The notes beneath the pieces were generated by a model, which worked only from the letters and a program-made list of their open reading frames with translations, did no database searches and was not told the DNA's origin. Of a stretch of DNA of 64,000 nt, positions 43,432 through 52,528 are shown piece by piece (within the stretch, counting starts at the first letter, position 1; each line of letters starts with the position of its first letter). The stretch is taken from positions 124,001 to 188,000 of the forward strand of contig JALHMX010000002.1 of assembly GCA_022843825.1 (NCBI GenBank). The letters run 5' to 3'. Source of the stretch: Pseudobdellovibrionaceae bacterium (GTDB taxonomy: Bacteria; Bdellovibrionota; Bdellovibrionia; Bdellovibrionales; Bdellovibrionaceae). The translations under genes and the position numbers were made by a program.

Positions 43432-44324
43432 TGAAAATATTAATAACCGGAGCATCGGGACTTATCGGGAAAAAACTGATTTCAATTTTGCGTCAACAAG
43501 GTCACCAGATTAATGTGACCGCCAGAGATAAAAATAAATATACTGATTTACCAGCAGCTTCAGTTTTCCAATGGGATGCCATTGATAATCCAGATTTTCC
43601 TTTAAAAGCCATCGCGGGTTGCGATGCTATTATTCATTTGGCAGGTTATCCCGTCGCCGAAAAAAGATGGACTTCTGAAGTAAAGAAAAAAATTTTAGTA
43701 TCCCGTGTGCGCGGCACCCAACAGATTGTTCAAGCTTTGGAAAAATTAAGTTCGCAAGATAGGCCTCAGGTCTTCCTTTCCGGCAGTGCCATTGGGTTCT
43801 ATGGCGATAGAAAGCAAGAAAAGCTTTCTGAGAACTCCCCACCAGGCGATGATTTTTTGGCCGGTGTGGTGACCGATTGGGAGCAAGAAGCTGTAAAGGC
43901 CATAAAGTTAGGGGTTAGAACGGTGTTGCTTCGAACAGGCGTCGTTTTGTCTTCAGAAGGTGGAGCCTTAAAAAAAATGCCTCCGGTGATTATTGGTTCT
44001 GGGCAAAATTTTATAAGTTGGATTCATATTAAGGATTGGGTTCGCTTAGCGACGTATCTTATGGAGAACGAAAGTTGTACGGGAGCCTTTAATTTGGTTT
44101 CACCCAAGCCAGCGACTCAGTCCGATTTTGCCAAGGCGCTGGCCAAGGCCAAAAAATTTCCCTTGGCACTATGGACGCCCTCTTTTTTATTAAAAATTGG
44201 AGCCGGGCAGATGTCAGAAATGCTGATGGCCTCGCAAAAAGTTTATCCTGAAAAAGCCCTAGCCGCGGGGTTTAAGTACGACTTTAGTGATCTAGATTCA
44301 GCTTTAAAAGATATTTATTCATAA
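43431..44324 (+). CDS. TIGR01777-family NAD(P)-dependent epimerase
   Basis: 297 aa extended short-chain dehydrogenase, YfcH/SulA-type. KILITGASGLIGKKLISIL is the N-terminal Rossmann motif. GCDAIIHLAGYPVAEKRW, SGSAIGFYGDR, RTGVVL and ISWIHIKDWVRL match this family. The catalytic Tyr is present in GFYGD. Substrate is unknown. It is coupled by a 1-base overlap to the lipoprotein gene. Confidence 0.9.
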   Translation: MKILITGASGLIGKKLISILRQQGHQINVTARDKNKYTDLPAASVFQWDAIDNPDFPLKAIAGCDAIIHLAGYPVAEKRWTSEVKKKILVSRVRGTQQIVQALEKLSSQDRPQVFLSGSAIGFYGDRKQEKLSENSPPGDDFLAGVVTDWEQEAVKAIKLGVRTVLLRTGVVLSSEGGALKKMPPVIIGSGQNFISWIHIKDWVRLATYLMENESCTGAFNLVSPKPATQSDFAKALAKAKKFPLALWTPSFLLKIGAGQMSEMLMASQKVYPEKALAAGFKYDFSDLDSALKDIYS

Positions 44325-44371
44325 GCTTTTTTTGGAAGGTGTCTAAGATATTGACAGCTTGATAGTCTAGG

Positions 44372-44388
44372 AGTCTCTATATGAGACT
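44372..44388. promoter_or_regulatory. Short perfect inverted repeat upstream of the exported-protein gene
   Basis: AGTCTC / GAGACT flanking TATAT. A TTGACA (44351-44356) lies upstream, but no well-placed -10 is seen. Possible operator; low confidence. Confidence 0.3.
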
Positions 44389-44444
44389 TCAGCTTGGCAT
44401 TTTTATCGCAATAAAGCCTGAGTACAAAACTATAAGGAGTTATT

Positions 44445-44795
44445 ATGAAGTATTTATTAGTGGTAGCAATGACAGTGGCAGCAACATCTTTTGCGACAGC
44501 AGGAAAAGTTTGTACTTTAAAAGACGTGCGAGCAGCTCAAAACCAAGCTATTAAAATCGATCTATCTAAAAATGGCAAAAACAGTGGGTTTGCAAATACT
44601 ATGAGATCAGTGGAAAACCCAAAGGAAATTCAAACTTATGAAGAAAACGGGCAAACTATCGTAAGAGGATCAGCATTTTATTATACGAATAAAGAATACA
44701 AAATTGAAGAGGGCTTCAGTGTTCATTTAAAACTTGATGGTAATTGTAAATTACAAGCCTACGAACTTGTCGAAGACGTCGTTTGTCATAGATAA
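44445..44795 (+). CDS. Small exported protein, function unknown
   Basis: 116 aa. Signal peptide (MKYLLVVAMTVAATSFATA) followed by a small, basic, beta-type domain with Cys near its two ends (GKVCTL and VVCHR), possibly disulfide-bonded. AAGGAG precedes the ATG. A strong terminator follows. No family recognised. Confidence 0.75.
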   Translation: MKYLLVVAMTVAATSFATAGKVCTLKDVRAAQNQAIKIDLSKNGKNSGFANTMRSVENPKEIQTYEENGQTIVRGSAFYYTNKEYKIEEGFSVHLKLDGNCKLQAYELVEDVVCHR

Positions 44796-44826
44796 TATTT
44801 TTTAGTAAAATAAGTTTAAATAAAAT

Positions 44827-44852
44827 GCCTCAGTAAAAACTGGGGCTTTTTT
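44827..44852 (+). terminator. Terminator after the exported-protein gene
   Basis: GCCTCAGT / ACTGGGGC stem (one G-T wobble) with a four-A loop and six T residues. Confidence 0.88.
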
Positions 44853-45804
44853 ACGTTAACCGCTTGTTCATGTAGGGAATGTATAAAAAAGGAAATAAGG
44901 CCATAACCACCATCACCGAGTATCCAAAGGGCATTTCGCGGTGGCCCGGTTGTTCGCTAAGATCTTGAAACGGTATTGAGGCTTTCATATGGTGATGAGA
45001 GTGTAGACCTAAATTAAAAAGATGAACATTTGTCGCCACAGAAGCCGTGTCCCAGGCATGATGAGCTTTAACGGCGCTGTAAAGGCCATCTTCATTTTTA
45101 GATCTGAGTAAGCCGTAATGCTCGATATAGTCCACAGTTTGCAACAATGAAATGGCAAATAGGGAAGCTATCCACCAACCACCAAGAACTTTTGGTCCGA
45201 ATACAAAATAAATAATCACACTTAAAATTAATGATAATAGCCAATAAGCCAGAACTTTCTGTTTTGCGATAGTCCAAGCTCCACGCAGGACGCCAATATA
45301 GGTTCGAACCCAAAAGGTGTAGATCCATTCATTTTTGCGAGCAGTCGCCGGATCATGTGGGGTTGCGACATTCTTATGATGACCGTAGACATGCTCAATA
45401 CCCCAGTGTGCAAAGTTACATAAGATTAAGTTCCATACACCTAAAGCGCGATAAATTTTTTGCCTTCGGTGAACCAGTTCATGTGCTGAAGTAATTCCAA
45501 AAGCTCCAATCAGGACTCCCATTGAAATGCTTAGCCCCAAAAGTTCTAACCAAGTTGTGGCCTTTTGCATTTGGAAAAATGAATAGAGTAGGCAAGGCGT
45601 TAATATAAAAGGAGTTAGTACAAGCGATGCTGTTCCCCAATTTGATTTATGCTGGGCGGGATTAAATTTTTTGTTTTTTGTTAAGATTTCAATAATGGGA
45701 ATACATACAAATAAAATAAGTGTAGCAATCCACACAAAATTTCCCATCAGATAAAAACCATACATGCTTACAGCTAGTGTAACATATGGAAAAAAGTAAA
45801 TCAT
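44851..45804 (-). CDS. AlkB-like alkane monooxygenase/fatty acid desaturase family protein
   Basis: Integral-membrane diiron oxygenase. 317 aa, shorter than the usual 400. Eight-His motifs are visible: HELVHRRQ (residues 108-115), EHVYGHHKN (137-145), and HSHHHMK near 270, with DYIEHYGL. Several membrane helices fit. Related enzymes hydroxylate alkanes or act on fatty acids; the shorter length and absence of rubredoxin or regulator nearby leave the substrate open. Divergent from the TrhA-like gene. Confidence 0.82.
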   Translation of the reverse strand: MIYFFPYVTLAVSMYGFYLMGNFVWIATLILFVCIPIIEILTKNKKFNPAQHKSNWGTASLVLTPFILTPCLLYSFFQMQKATTWLELLGLSISMGVLIGAFGITSAHELVHRRQKIYRALGVWNLILCNFAHWGIEHVYGHHKNVATPHDPATARKNEWIYTFWVRTYIGVLRGAWTIAKQKVLAYWLLSLILSVIIYFVFGPKVLGGWWIASLFAISLLQTVDYIEHYGLLRSKNEDGLYSAVKAHHAWDTASVATNVHLFNLGLHSHHHMKASIPFQDLSEQPGHREMPFGYSVMVVMALFPFLYIPYMNKRLT

Positions 45805-45945
45805 AATTGAATCCTCAAAATTGACCTCTTCCTTAAGTTTAGCTTTGTCAGTCTAAAAACTCAACACTCAGGATTAGAGTTAACCTGGACTATAGTCCGA
45901 ATCCCTCTGCTTTACATTTAGAGCCCCCCTGGCCATAATAATTAA

Positions 45946-46602
45946 GTGAGCACAGCCAAGAAACAAAGATCTTTTCATGAACGGCCGCTTTTAAGGGGGC
46001 ATCTTCATCAAGCGGCCTTTTTTGTCGCCTTAGGCGCTAGCATAATGTTGGTTGTTAAAAGTACGGCTGTATTGACCTTTATAGCCAGCTCAGTTTTTTC
46101 TTTTGGATTATTACTGATGTTAGCAACAAGTTCTTTATATCATCGTAAGTATTGGAATCCGCGCCAGTATCAAATTATGAAAAGAGTAGATCATTCAGCT
46201 ATTTTTGTTTTGATTGCAGGAACATTTACGCCCGTTTGTCTGTTAGCATTGAAGCCTGAACAAGGAAATACATTATTAATTATCATATGGATCACTGCTG
46301 CTGCGGGAATTTTAAAGTCTATTCTTTGGGTAAAAGCTCCTAAGGCCTTAAGTGCTCTCATGTATGTTCTGATGGGTTGGATGGTATTGCCGTATTTAGC
46401 AGATTTAAAAGAGGCCTTAGGCTGGATGCAAATTCTATTACTGTTTCTGGGTGGGCTGGCCTATATGTTGGGCGCAGTTTTTTATGCCTTACGCCGTCCT
46501 GACTTATTTCCCACTATTTTTGAACATCACGAACTTTTTCATTTGCTGACTATTGTGGGCGCGGCGCTACATTTCAGTGTCATTTATTCGTTAATCAATT
46601 AA
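45946..46602 (+). CDS. Hemolysin III/TrhA-family membrane protein
   Basis: 218 aa, GTG start. Seven hydrophobic segments with the PAQR-type motifs: TSSLYHRKYW, MKRVDHSAIFVLIAG and HHELFHLLTIVGAALHF, containing the putative zinc-binding His residues. E. coli TrhA affects membrane energetics and fatty-acid composition. The gene ends inside the convergent YhhN gene by 8 bases. Hemolytic activity is not implied. Confidence 0.88.
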   Translation: MSTAKKQRSFHERPLLRGHLHQAAFFVALGASIMLVVKSTAVLTFIASSVFSFGLLLMLATSSLYHRKYWNPRQYQIMKRVDHSAIFVLIAGTFTPVCLLALKPEQGNTLLIIIWITAAAGILKSILWVKAPKALSALMYVLMGWMVLPYLADLKEALGWMQILLLFLGGLAYMLGAVFYALRRPDLFPTIFEHHELFHLLTIVGAALHFSVIYSLIN

Positions 46603-47230
46603 TTTTTTTTCGCGTTAACACAGACGCGGTAATAAATCCTTGTGCCATGTAGTAAAGGGGTAGAATCCATATAGCGATATAAAAAGATCGATAGGAAAAT
46701 TTATTTACGGCAATCAATGTATCAGAAATTACAAACAAAAAAGCACCGATAAGCGCCCACTTGGCTTTGGAGTTTTTGTCACTAAGCCAAACATTGAAAG
46801 CTAAACCCAACATCGTGGAAATCGCCAGAGTATAGGCGATCACTGGAATTTTTAGATCAGAACTTACTCCGGTTGAGACGGAAGCATAAATACCTAAACC
46901 TATCAGGTAGGAAACAAAAGACTTCAAGTTCAAGGTTTTTTTTCGTTTATAGAACGCAACAATATAAAACACATGAGCTATGAAAAAGCTGCTGAGGCCA
47001 TGAATGAAATACTGCTGAGGAATGATCAGAAAAAGATCGCCGATCATGGAGAAAAATAAACCTAAAAGAATTAATGTTCGATCAGTGGAGGGTAAGCCTC
47101 GAAACCAAAGCCAACACATCATAACGATTATCGGTAGAGGTTTTAGGATCCACAACTGACTGCGATCGTGCTGCTGAAAATAAATGGCCATAGCTGCGAA
47201 AACAGCTGCAATTAATATGAAAATCCGCAT
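46595..47230 (-). CDS. YhhN-family membrane protein (lysoplasmalogenase-like)
   Basis: 211 aa with about seven membrane segments. FFSMIGDLFLII, HGLSSFFIAHVFYI and GAFLFVISDTLIAVNKF match the YhhN family, whose animal member TMEM86 hydrolyses lysoplasmalogens. Substrate in this bacterium is not known. Convergent overlap of 8 bases with the upstream TrhA-like gene; divergent from the GMC oxidoreductase. Confidence 0.85.
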   Translation of the reverse strand: MRIFILIAAVFAAMAIYFQQHDRSQLWILKPLPIIVMMCWLWFRGLPSTDRTLILLGLFFSMIGDLFLIIPQQYFIHGLSSFFIAHVFYIVAFYKRKKTLNLKSFVSYLIGLGIYASVSTGVSSDLKIPVIAYTLAISTMLGLAFNVWLSDKNSKAKWALIGAFLFVISDTLIAVNKFSYRSFYIAIWILPLYYMAQGFITASVLTRKKIN

Positions 47231-47279
47231 TCTTTAAGTTTAACATAGTAAAAAATGAAAAGTATATTAGAATTTATCT

Positions 47280-48848
47280 ATGAATGCAGCAGAAGAAAAA
47301 ATGTATGACTTCGTGATTATTGGCAGTGGCTTCGGAGGATCCGTTTCAGCGATGAGACTAGCTGAAAAAGGATATAGCGTGGCTATACTTGAAGAAGGTC
47401 TGCACTGGAATGAGAAAAATTTCCCCAAAACGAATTGGAATATAAAAAAGTTTTTGTGGTTTCCGCTGTTCCGCTGCTTTGGATTTCAAAGCTTATCTTT
47501 TTTAAAAAATTTAATGGTCTTGCATGGCAAAGGAGTTGGAGGCGGTAGTTTGGTGTACGCTAATACTTTAATGCGTCCATCCGAAAAAATTTTTAACTCA
47601 GACTTGTGGCCAAAGAATGTGAATTGGAATCAAGAATTAGATCCTCATTTCAAAAGGGTCCAAAAAATGTTAGGTGTGACCACCAATAAAATGTTTTTTG
47701 ATGCGGAAAAGGCTTTGGCTGATGTGGGTAACAGACTAGGGGTGGGCGACACTTTTCATCCTACAGAAGTAGGCGTGTATTTTGGTCAGCCAGGAGTTGA
47801 AGTTCCGGATCCGTATTTTAATGGTGAGGGTCCTCCGCGCGCGGGCTGTGTCGGATGCGGCGGCTGTATGGTGGGTTGTCGTTATAATGCAAAAAATATG
47901 TTAACTAAAAATTATTTATGGTTCGCGCAGAAATGTGGTGCCCGTATTTTTGCGGATACTAAAGTCCGCAAAATTGAAAAAACAGACGACCACTATACAG
48001 TGCAAACAGTAAAAACCACTTCTTGGACTAAGCTAAAGAAACAAAACTTCCGAGCGCGTAAAGTGATAATCGCTGCAGGGGTTTTAGGCACTGTTAAAAT
48101 ATTGTTAGAAAATAAGTTAAAATATAAAACATTAAGTCAAATTTCAGATCGCCTGGCGCAAGATGTTCGAACAAATGGAGAATCGCTATTAGGCGTAACA
48201 ACTTTTGATGATAATATCGATTTTTCTAAAGGTATTGCAATTGGTGCAGCCATTCACCCAGATGCGAATACTAAAATTGAAACAGTGAAGTATTCTGAGG
48301 GCAGCAGCTTTATGAGAATTTTAGCCGTGCCCCTGACTGAAAATGGAACTGTTCTAACACGTCCAATTAAAATGTTGATAAAGTTCAGCATAAATTTGCC
48401 GTTGTATATAAAAATTATTTTTCGCAACAACTGGTCTAAAAGATCGGTTATTTTGTTAGCGATGCAAGATATCGACTCCAAAATAAGTTTATATTTAAAA
48501 AGGCGGTGGTTCTCCAATGGACTTTCTAGTCGCAGCGAAGGAAATCCGGCACCCTCATTTATTCCGATTGCACAAGCAGCCGCTACAGAAATGGCGCAGT
48601 CAATTCAGGGCGTAGCGCTGAACTCAGTTACTGAAGTGGTGCTGTCATCCGCCACGACAGCTCACATTCTCGGAGGATGCTGTATATCTGCATCGCCAGA
48701 AAGTGGAGTGATCGACACCAACCATCAAGTGTATAATTATCCCGGCTTATACGTTTGTGATGGAAGTGTTATACCTTCTAACTTGGGGGTTAACCCAAGT
48801 CTTACTATATCTGCTTTAGCGGAAAGATTTACTGAGCAGTTTCCTTAA
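47280..48848 (+). CDS. GMC-family FAD oxidoreductase (cholesterol oxidase-like)
   Basis: 522 aa. FAD-binding DFVIIGSGFGGSVSAMRLAE at residues about 10-29. GKGVGGGSLVYANTLMRP is the GMC signature, and GCVGCGGCMVGC is a Cys-rich motif typical of the cholesterol oxidase-like branch. Catalytic His-type HILGGCCISASPE and NPSLTISALAERF at the end are also conserved. The substrate, likely a sterol or other alcohol, is not known. The stop overlaps the M4 protease stop by 4 bases. No signal peptide is seen. Confidence 0.88.
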   Translation: MNAAEEKMYDFVIIGSGFGGSVSAMRLAEKGYSVAILEEGLHWNEKNFPKTNWNIKKFLWFPLFRCFGFQSLSFLKNLMVLHGKGVGGGSLVYANTLMRPSEKIFNSDLWPKNVNWNQELDPHFKRVQKMLGVTTNKMFFDAEKALADVGNRLGVGDTFHPTEVGVYFGQPGVEVPDPYFNGEGPPRAGCVGCGGCMVGCRYNAKNMLTKNYLWFAQKCGARIFADTKVRKIEKTDDHYTVQTVKTTSWTKLKKQNFRARKVIIAAGVLGTVKILLENKLKYKTLSQISDRLAQDVRTNGESLLGVTTFDDNIDFSKGIAIGAAIHPDANTKIETVKYSEGSSFMRILAVPLTENGTVLTRPIKMLIKFSINLPLYIKIIFRNNWSKRSVILLAMQDIDSKISLYLKRRWFSNGLSSRSEGNPAPSFIPIAQAAATEMAQSIQGVALNSVTEVVLSSATTAHILGGCCISASPESGVIDTNHQVYNYPGLYVCDGSVIPSNLGVNPSLTISALAERFTEQFP

Positions 48849-50350
48849 AGTCTTATCCCGACGATCTTAAATGCAGCGATAACGTCTGCTGTTGGATAAC
48901 CTAAGTCTTTTGCGGACGCTAAAACACCTTTAGCCCCGGAAACAAAGTCAGTATTGGCTGTCCAGTAGTTACGATTGGCTTTAACGAAGATATCAAAGGC
49001 TTTTTTGGTGTTCCAACCTGGAGTTGTCGCCAACATATAGAAAGCTTTATTGAAAATTCCACTGCTGTAGTGAACATTCATGCCAGGGATATAAATACTT
49101 ATATGGCTGATCGACTTTTTGTCTTTAGTCGGATCTGCAAGATATCGTAGAGCTTGTCCTTCGGCCTTAAAAATTTCTGCGCCGATCTCAAAATCATTTT
49201 TTGACCGAGCATAGTATTCAGCAGCCTCTCCAGCCATATCAGAAAAGGATTCGTTAATACCGCCTGATTGATTTCTATAAATCAGACCTGAATTAAACTC
49301 AGTAAACCCATGCGCTACTTCGTGGGCCGATACATCTAAGGAAACAAGTGGATAGAATTTATTTTTTCCATCACCGAAGACCATGGATTGCCCATCCCAA
49401 AAAGCATTTTCATATTCATGAGTATAATGAACTTTCATGACTAATTTTTTGTTTAAAGGGTGAATTTGATACCAATTTTGAAACATATCTAAGATAACGC
49501 CTGCAAAATAGTGGGCATCATTCATAGGGCCATAAGCGCCATTGATCATTGGCAATACGCTTTCCGAGCACGAGAAAGCATAAGCGGCCACTTGCCAAGT
49601 TGTGTGCTTCAGATCAATGGTTTTATTGCGAGCAGTTTCCATGACGCAATTTTTTTCATCCTCGGTAGTTACTTGGGATACCTCTAAGTGAGGATGTTCT
49701 TTGCCGTAAGTATACTTTCCCGTTTTTAGATTTCCGCCGTCTCCGGTCGCACTATGAGTGTTTGTCGTTAAGCCTTCCATATTAAGCAAAAGCTGCCCCG
49801 TTCGTGCATCAATAACTTGAGTCGGGCGAGTAGGGTTTCCTCCAGAAAGAGTGTCCGCAAAAAATGAAACCACATAGGCCAAATGTCCCTTATGAGTCTC
49901 CTCATCGATATAAATCCGCAAATTGGATTGGACTGATTCATACTTCCAATCTGATCTTAGTAGAGATTTATTTTGATGGTTATTTCTAAAAAAGTTTTTC
50001 GCTAATTCTAAGGCGTGATCAGCATTGAATGCCGGTTCAATTACTTGCACATCGCTGTCTAAGTCTTGAACCATAACTCCGTTAAGATTCGTAATTTCTT
50101 GACCTTTGGTTGCAACTGCAATTTGTTGAGGCCAAATTTGAACTCCACGATAGGTTTGATAATATCGGGTATGAGTTTTACCTAAGTCCTCGTGCACGGA
50201 CCGTACTGTTAGCTCAGTATCTCGATGAGATTTAAGAATATCGACAGCACTTTTTGTGGTGATATCGGTTAGACTGAGGTTTGTCAGGCGAGCGGCGTAT
50301 GATGTACTGATCGCAAACGTGCAAAGCGCTAGAATGAAAATCCTTTTCAT
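48845..50350 (-). CDS. Secreted M4 (thermolysin-like) metallopeptidase
   Basis: 501 aa. Signal peptide (residues 1-19) then a FTP/PepSY-type propeptide (about 25-190) and the M4 catalytic domain. Zinc ligands are His343 and His347 in SAHEVAHGFT, and Glu367 in GGINESFSD; catalytic His427 lies in NVHYSSGIFNKAFYML. All key residues are intact, so activity is expected after removal of the propeptide. In a predator this could digest prey protein. It starts 155 bases left of the palindrome-terminated LolC/E-type gene. Confidence 0.95.
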   Translation of the reverse strand: MKRIFILALCTFAISTSYAARLTNLSLTDITTKSAVDILKSHRDTELTVRSVHEDLGKTHTRYYQTYRGVQIWPQQIAVATKGQEITNLNGVMVQDLDSDVQVIEPAFNADHALELAKNFFRNNHQNKSLLRSDWKYESVQSNLRIYIDEETHKGHLAYVVSFFADTLSGGNPTRPTQVIDARTGQLLLNMEGLTTNTHSATGDGGNLKTGKYTYGKEHPHLEVSQVTTEDEKNCVMETARNKTIDLKHTTWQVAAYAFSCSESVLPMINGAYGPMNDAHYFAGVILDMFQNWYQIHPLNKKLVMKVHYTHEYENAFWDGQSMVFGDGKNKFYPLVSLDVSAHEVAHGFTEFNSGLIYRNQSGGINESFSDMAGEAAEYYARSKNDFEIGAEIFKAEGQALRYLADPTKDKKSISHISIYIPGMNVHYSSGIFNKAFYMLATTPGWNTKKAFDIFVKANRNYWTANTDFVSGAKGVLASAKDLGYPTADVIAAFKIVGIRL

Positions 50351-50449
50351 ATCTATACTCCTTTAATATGGTTTTATTATAGTGTTAGGGATTAAGGGCT
50401 TTTATGCACAGAAAAGCCGCAAAGTGTAGTTGAATCACGACTTTTAGTT

Positions 50450-50504
50450 AGGTGCCAGGCTACTTTTCGGAACACAGTGCGTTCCGAAAAGTAGCCTGGC
50501 ACCT
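50450..50504. repeat. Palindromic REP-like element downstream of the LolC/E-type gene
   Basis: Two exact 24-bp arms (50450-50473 and 50481-50504) around a 7-base loop. Each arm begins AGGTGCCAGGCTACTTTTC. It shares AGGTRCCAG-N4-CTTTT with the 10254 element. The right end touches the stop of the 50506 gene (TAA on the minus strand), so it would terminate that gene before the M4 protease promoter. Confidence 0.85.
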
Positions 50505-50505
50505 A

Positions 50506-51720
50506 TTAGTTTTTCTGTTTCAACAAAATAGCCGGCTGAATATTTAAAGTCGATTTAGCGGGTAAGTAGCAGCCGATCAAGGCCAACGCACCAGAAACTA
50601 AGATAACTATTCCGACAAAATTAAGATCAACATAGGCGGGAATGCTGGCATCATAATAAATATGCGGCAAAACATGTAATGGGTTTTTTTCGATATAATA
50701 GCTTATCCCCGTTCCCAATAATGTTCCCACCGTCACAGCTGATAAAGAAATCCACAGGCCCATTTTCATAAAAAGAATTAAAGTCTTTTTTTCGGATAAG
50801 CCCAAAGTTTTAATAATCGCAATATCACTTTGCTTTTGAGACATGATAAGAGCCAAGACTGTTAAAACAGAACTAGAGGCAATGAGCCCCGCTAATCCTA
50901 AGAATATTCCAATCATCGTTTTTTCCATGAACAGTGCAAAAAATAAACTGGAATTTTTTTCCTTCCAGGTCTCTACGCTTTTAAATTCATGGACTTTTAA
51001 TTTTTCAACGATTGAGTTTAGGTAGGCATCGCTTCTTAGCCATAAGTGGTAACCAGAAACTTTAGATAAACTTTTATTAAAAGACTTTAATGTGAGCTCG
51101 CGATTGAAAAAAATATTTTGACTGTCAATATCAGGCAGATCCGATGCGACGATCTTTTGAACCTTAACTTTTTCAAAAAGTGGGCGTTCCATTTGACTAA
51201 GAAGCAAGGTTTCAATGGGTATTAAGGTGACCTCATCGCCTTCAAGAAGTCCCAGCGCGCGCGCTATATCTATACCAACGGCTATTTGATTTTCTCCTAA
51301 AGTACTTTCGAAATCATTTTCGTAAGGATCTTTTTTTCGCAAGGAAAGAAGTTTGTCATTCCAATAATTAAAGCCCTCTTGATTGTAGCCTATGGCATTA
51401 ACCCCGCGAAACTGGCCATCTACTGTGCGAATGATTAGATCATATAAATCAAAACGCAATTGATGATAGTCCTTGGAATCTGCTAATAAAAAATCTGCAT
51501 TACTGTCTTTAAACACAGCAGTAATATTAGGATCTAGCGCCATAATGCGTGTTTGAATATTCTTGTTCATACCGTTCATGACGAAAAGTACAATTAAAAA
51601 AAACATGACACTTAAAAGCACTGCAAAAAATGATAAAAAAGAAATTCTTCGCATTAGGGATCCTGAGCGCGGCGAAAAAATTAGTTTTTTAAGAAAAAAT
51701 AGACTTAGCGAATTTTTCAT
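50506..51720 (-). CDS. LolC/LolE-type ABC permease
   Basis: 404 aa. One N-terminal membrane segment (about 24-47), a long periplasmic domain and three C-terminal segments; MSQKQSDIAIIKTLGLSEKKTLILFMKMG is the FtsX-domain sequence. LolC/E carries lipoproteins from the inner membrane to LolA. The upstream gene (41 bases away, same strand) encodes an ATPase-like protein that has lost ATPase motifs, so the working partner may be a different ATPase (for example the intact one at 38780 or another elsewhere). Substrate is inferred. Confidence 0.82.
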   Translation of the reverse strand: MKNSLSLFFLKKLIFSPRSGSLMRRISFLSFFAVLLSVMFFLIVLFVMNGMNKNIQTRIMALDPNITAVFKDSNADFLLADSKDYHQLRFDLYDLIIRTVDGQFRGVNAIGYNQEGFNYWNDKLLSLRKKDPYENDFESTLGENQIAVGIDIARALGLLEGDEVTLIPIETLLLSQMERPLFEKVKVQKIVASDLPDIDSQNIFFNRELTLKSFNKSLSKVSGYHLWLRSDAYLNSIVEKLKVHEFKSVETWKEKNSSLFFALFMEKTMIGIFLGLAGLIASSSVLTVLALIMSQKQSDIAIIKTLGLSEKKTLILFMKMGLWISLSAVTVGTLLGTGISYYIEKNPLHVLPHIYYDASIPAYVDLNFVGIVILVSGALALIGCYLPAKSTLNIQPAILLKQKN

Positions 51721-51761
51721 GGATGCATTTATTGTGACTTAAAGATGCAAGAAAGAAAACA

Positions 51762-52487
51762 CTAAAAATGGCTGGCTTTTTTAGTGGAAGTATCCTCATC
51801 AATATAAATAATGCCATCTTCGATATAAATGGTATTGTGACCGATATGACGCATAGCTGTTGGGTGATGATTGGTCATAAAAATATGACGTAGGTGACCG
51901 CGGCGCTGTTGCATTTGCACGTAATCTAAAAAGCATAACCATTGAGCTTCATCCAATCCAGAAGCGGGATCCTCTAATACCAAAACTTGCTTAGTTTGTT
52001 GTTCATCAGAGGCTGCGCTTTTAATCAGATAGGCCAGCTTTTGATAACTATAAGATAAGCCTTTTAGCGGGCGATCAGCCTTTTCAGTTAAATCAAAATA
52101 GTCTAATACAAAATCATATTCAGCTTTGCCTAAATCTTTTAATAAGACTGACTTTAAAGTGTCTTTTTGTCCTGCGCGAAAAGTTTCAAAATAGCATCCC
52201 ATGCTTTCGCGTGGATCAACTTGGCTTTCTGGGGTAAAGACACTTTCGTCATTCCATAAGACGCGACCACTGGTTGCGCCCTCACGCCCTGCCATTAGCT
52301 TTAAGAACAAAGTAGCTACTTGAGGGTTTGAAGATTCAATTAACAAAACAGCGTCGGTAGGAAGATTATAATCAACAGCTGATAAAATAGGGTCATGAAA
52401 AGAAGAAACTCTTAAGGTGACGTTTTCAAGTTTAATTTCATTCACTTCTAAATAGTTTTTTTCATCAAATGCGTGTCGTTTTCCCAT
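51762..52487 (-). CDS. ABC ATPase-like protein lacking catalytic motifs
   Basis: 241 aa, aligned with ABC ATPases along its length. At the Walker A position the sequence is LIESSNPQVATLFLKLMAG, with the nucleotide-binding Lys replaced by Val. The Q-loop reads CYFETF, the signature LSYSYQKLAYLI instead of LSGGQ, and Walker B VLVLEDPASGLDE has Glu-Asp in place of Asp-Glu. The H-loop TNHHP is retained. It is therefore probably unable to hydrolyse ATP. Position before a LolC/E-type permease suggests a structural or regulatory subunit. Degenerate gene or frameshift is unlikely because the frame is intact. Confidence 0.8.
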   Translation of the reverse strand: MGKRHAFDEKNYLEVNEIKLENVTLRVSSFHDPILSAVDYNLPTDAVLLIESSNPQVATLFLKLMAGREGATSGRVLWNDESVFTPESQVDPRESMGCYFETFRAGQKDTLKSVLLKDLGKAEYDFVLDYFDLTEKADRPLKGLSYSYQKLAYLIKSAASDEQQTKQVLVLEDPASGLDEAQWLCFLDYVQMQQRRGHLRHIFMTNHHPTAMRHIGHNTIYIEDGIIYIDEDTSTKKASHF

Positions 52488-52528
52488 GGTCTTCTATCGG
52501 ACAAAGGGGATTGTAGCTGAAGAGTGCT

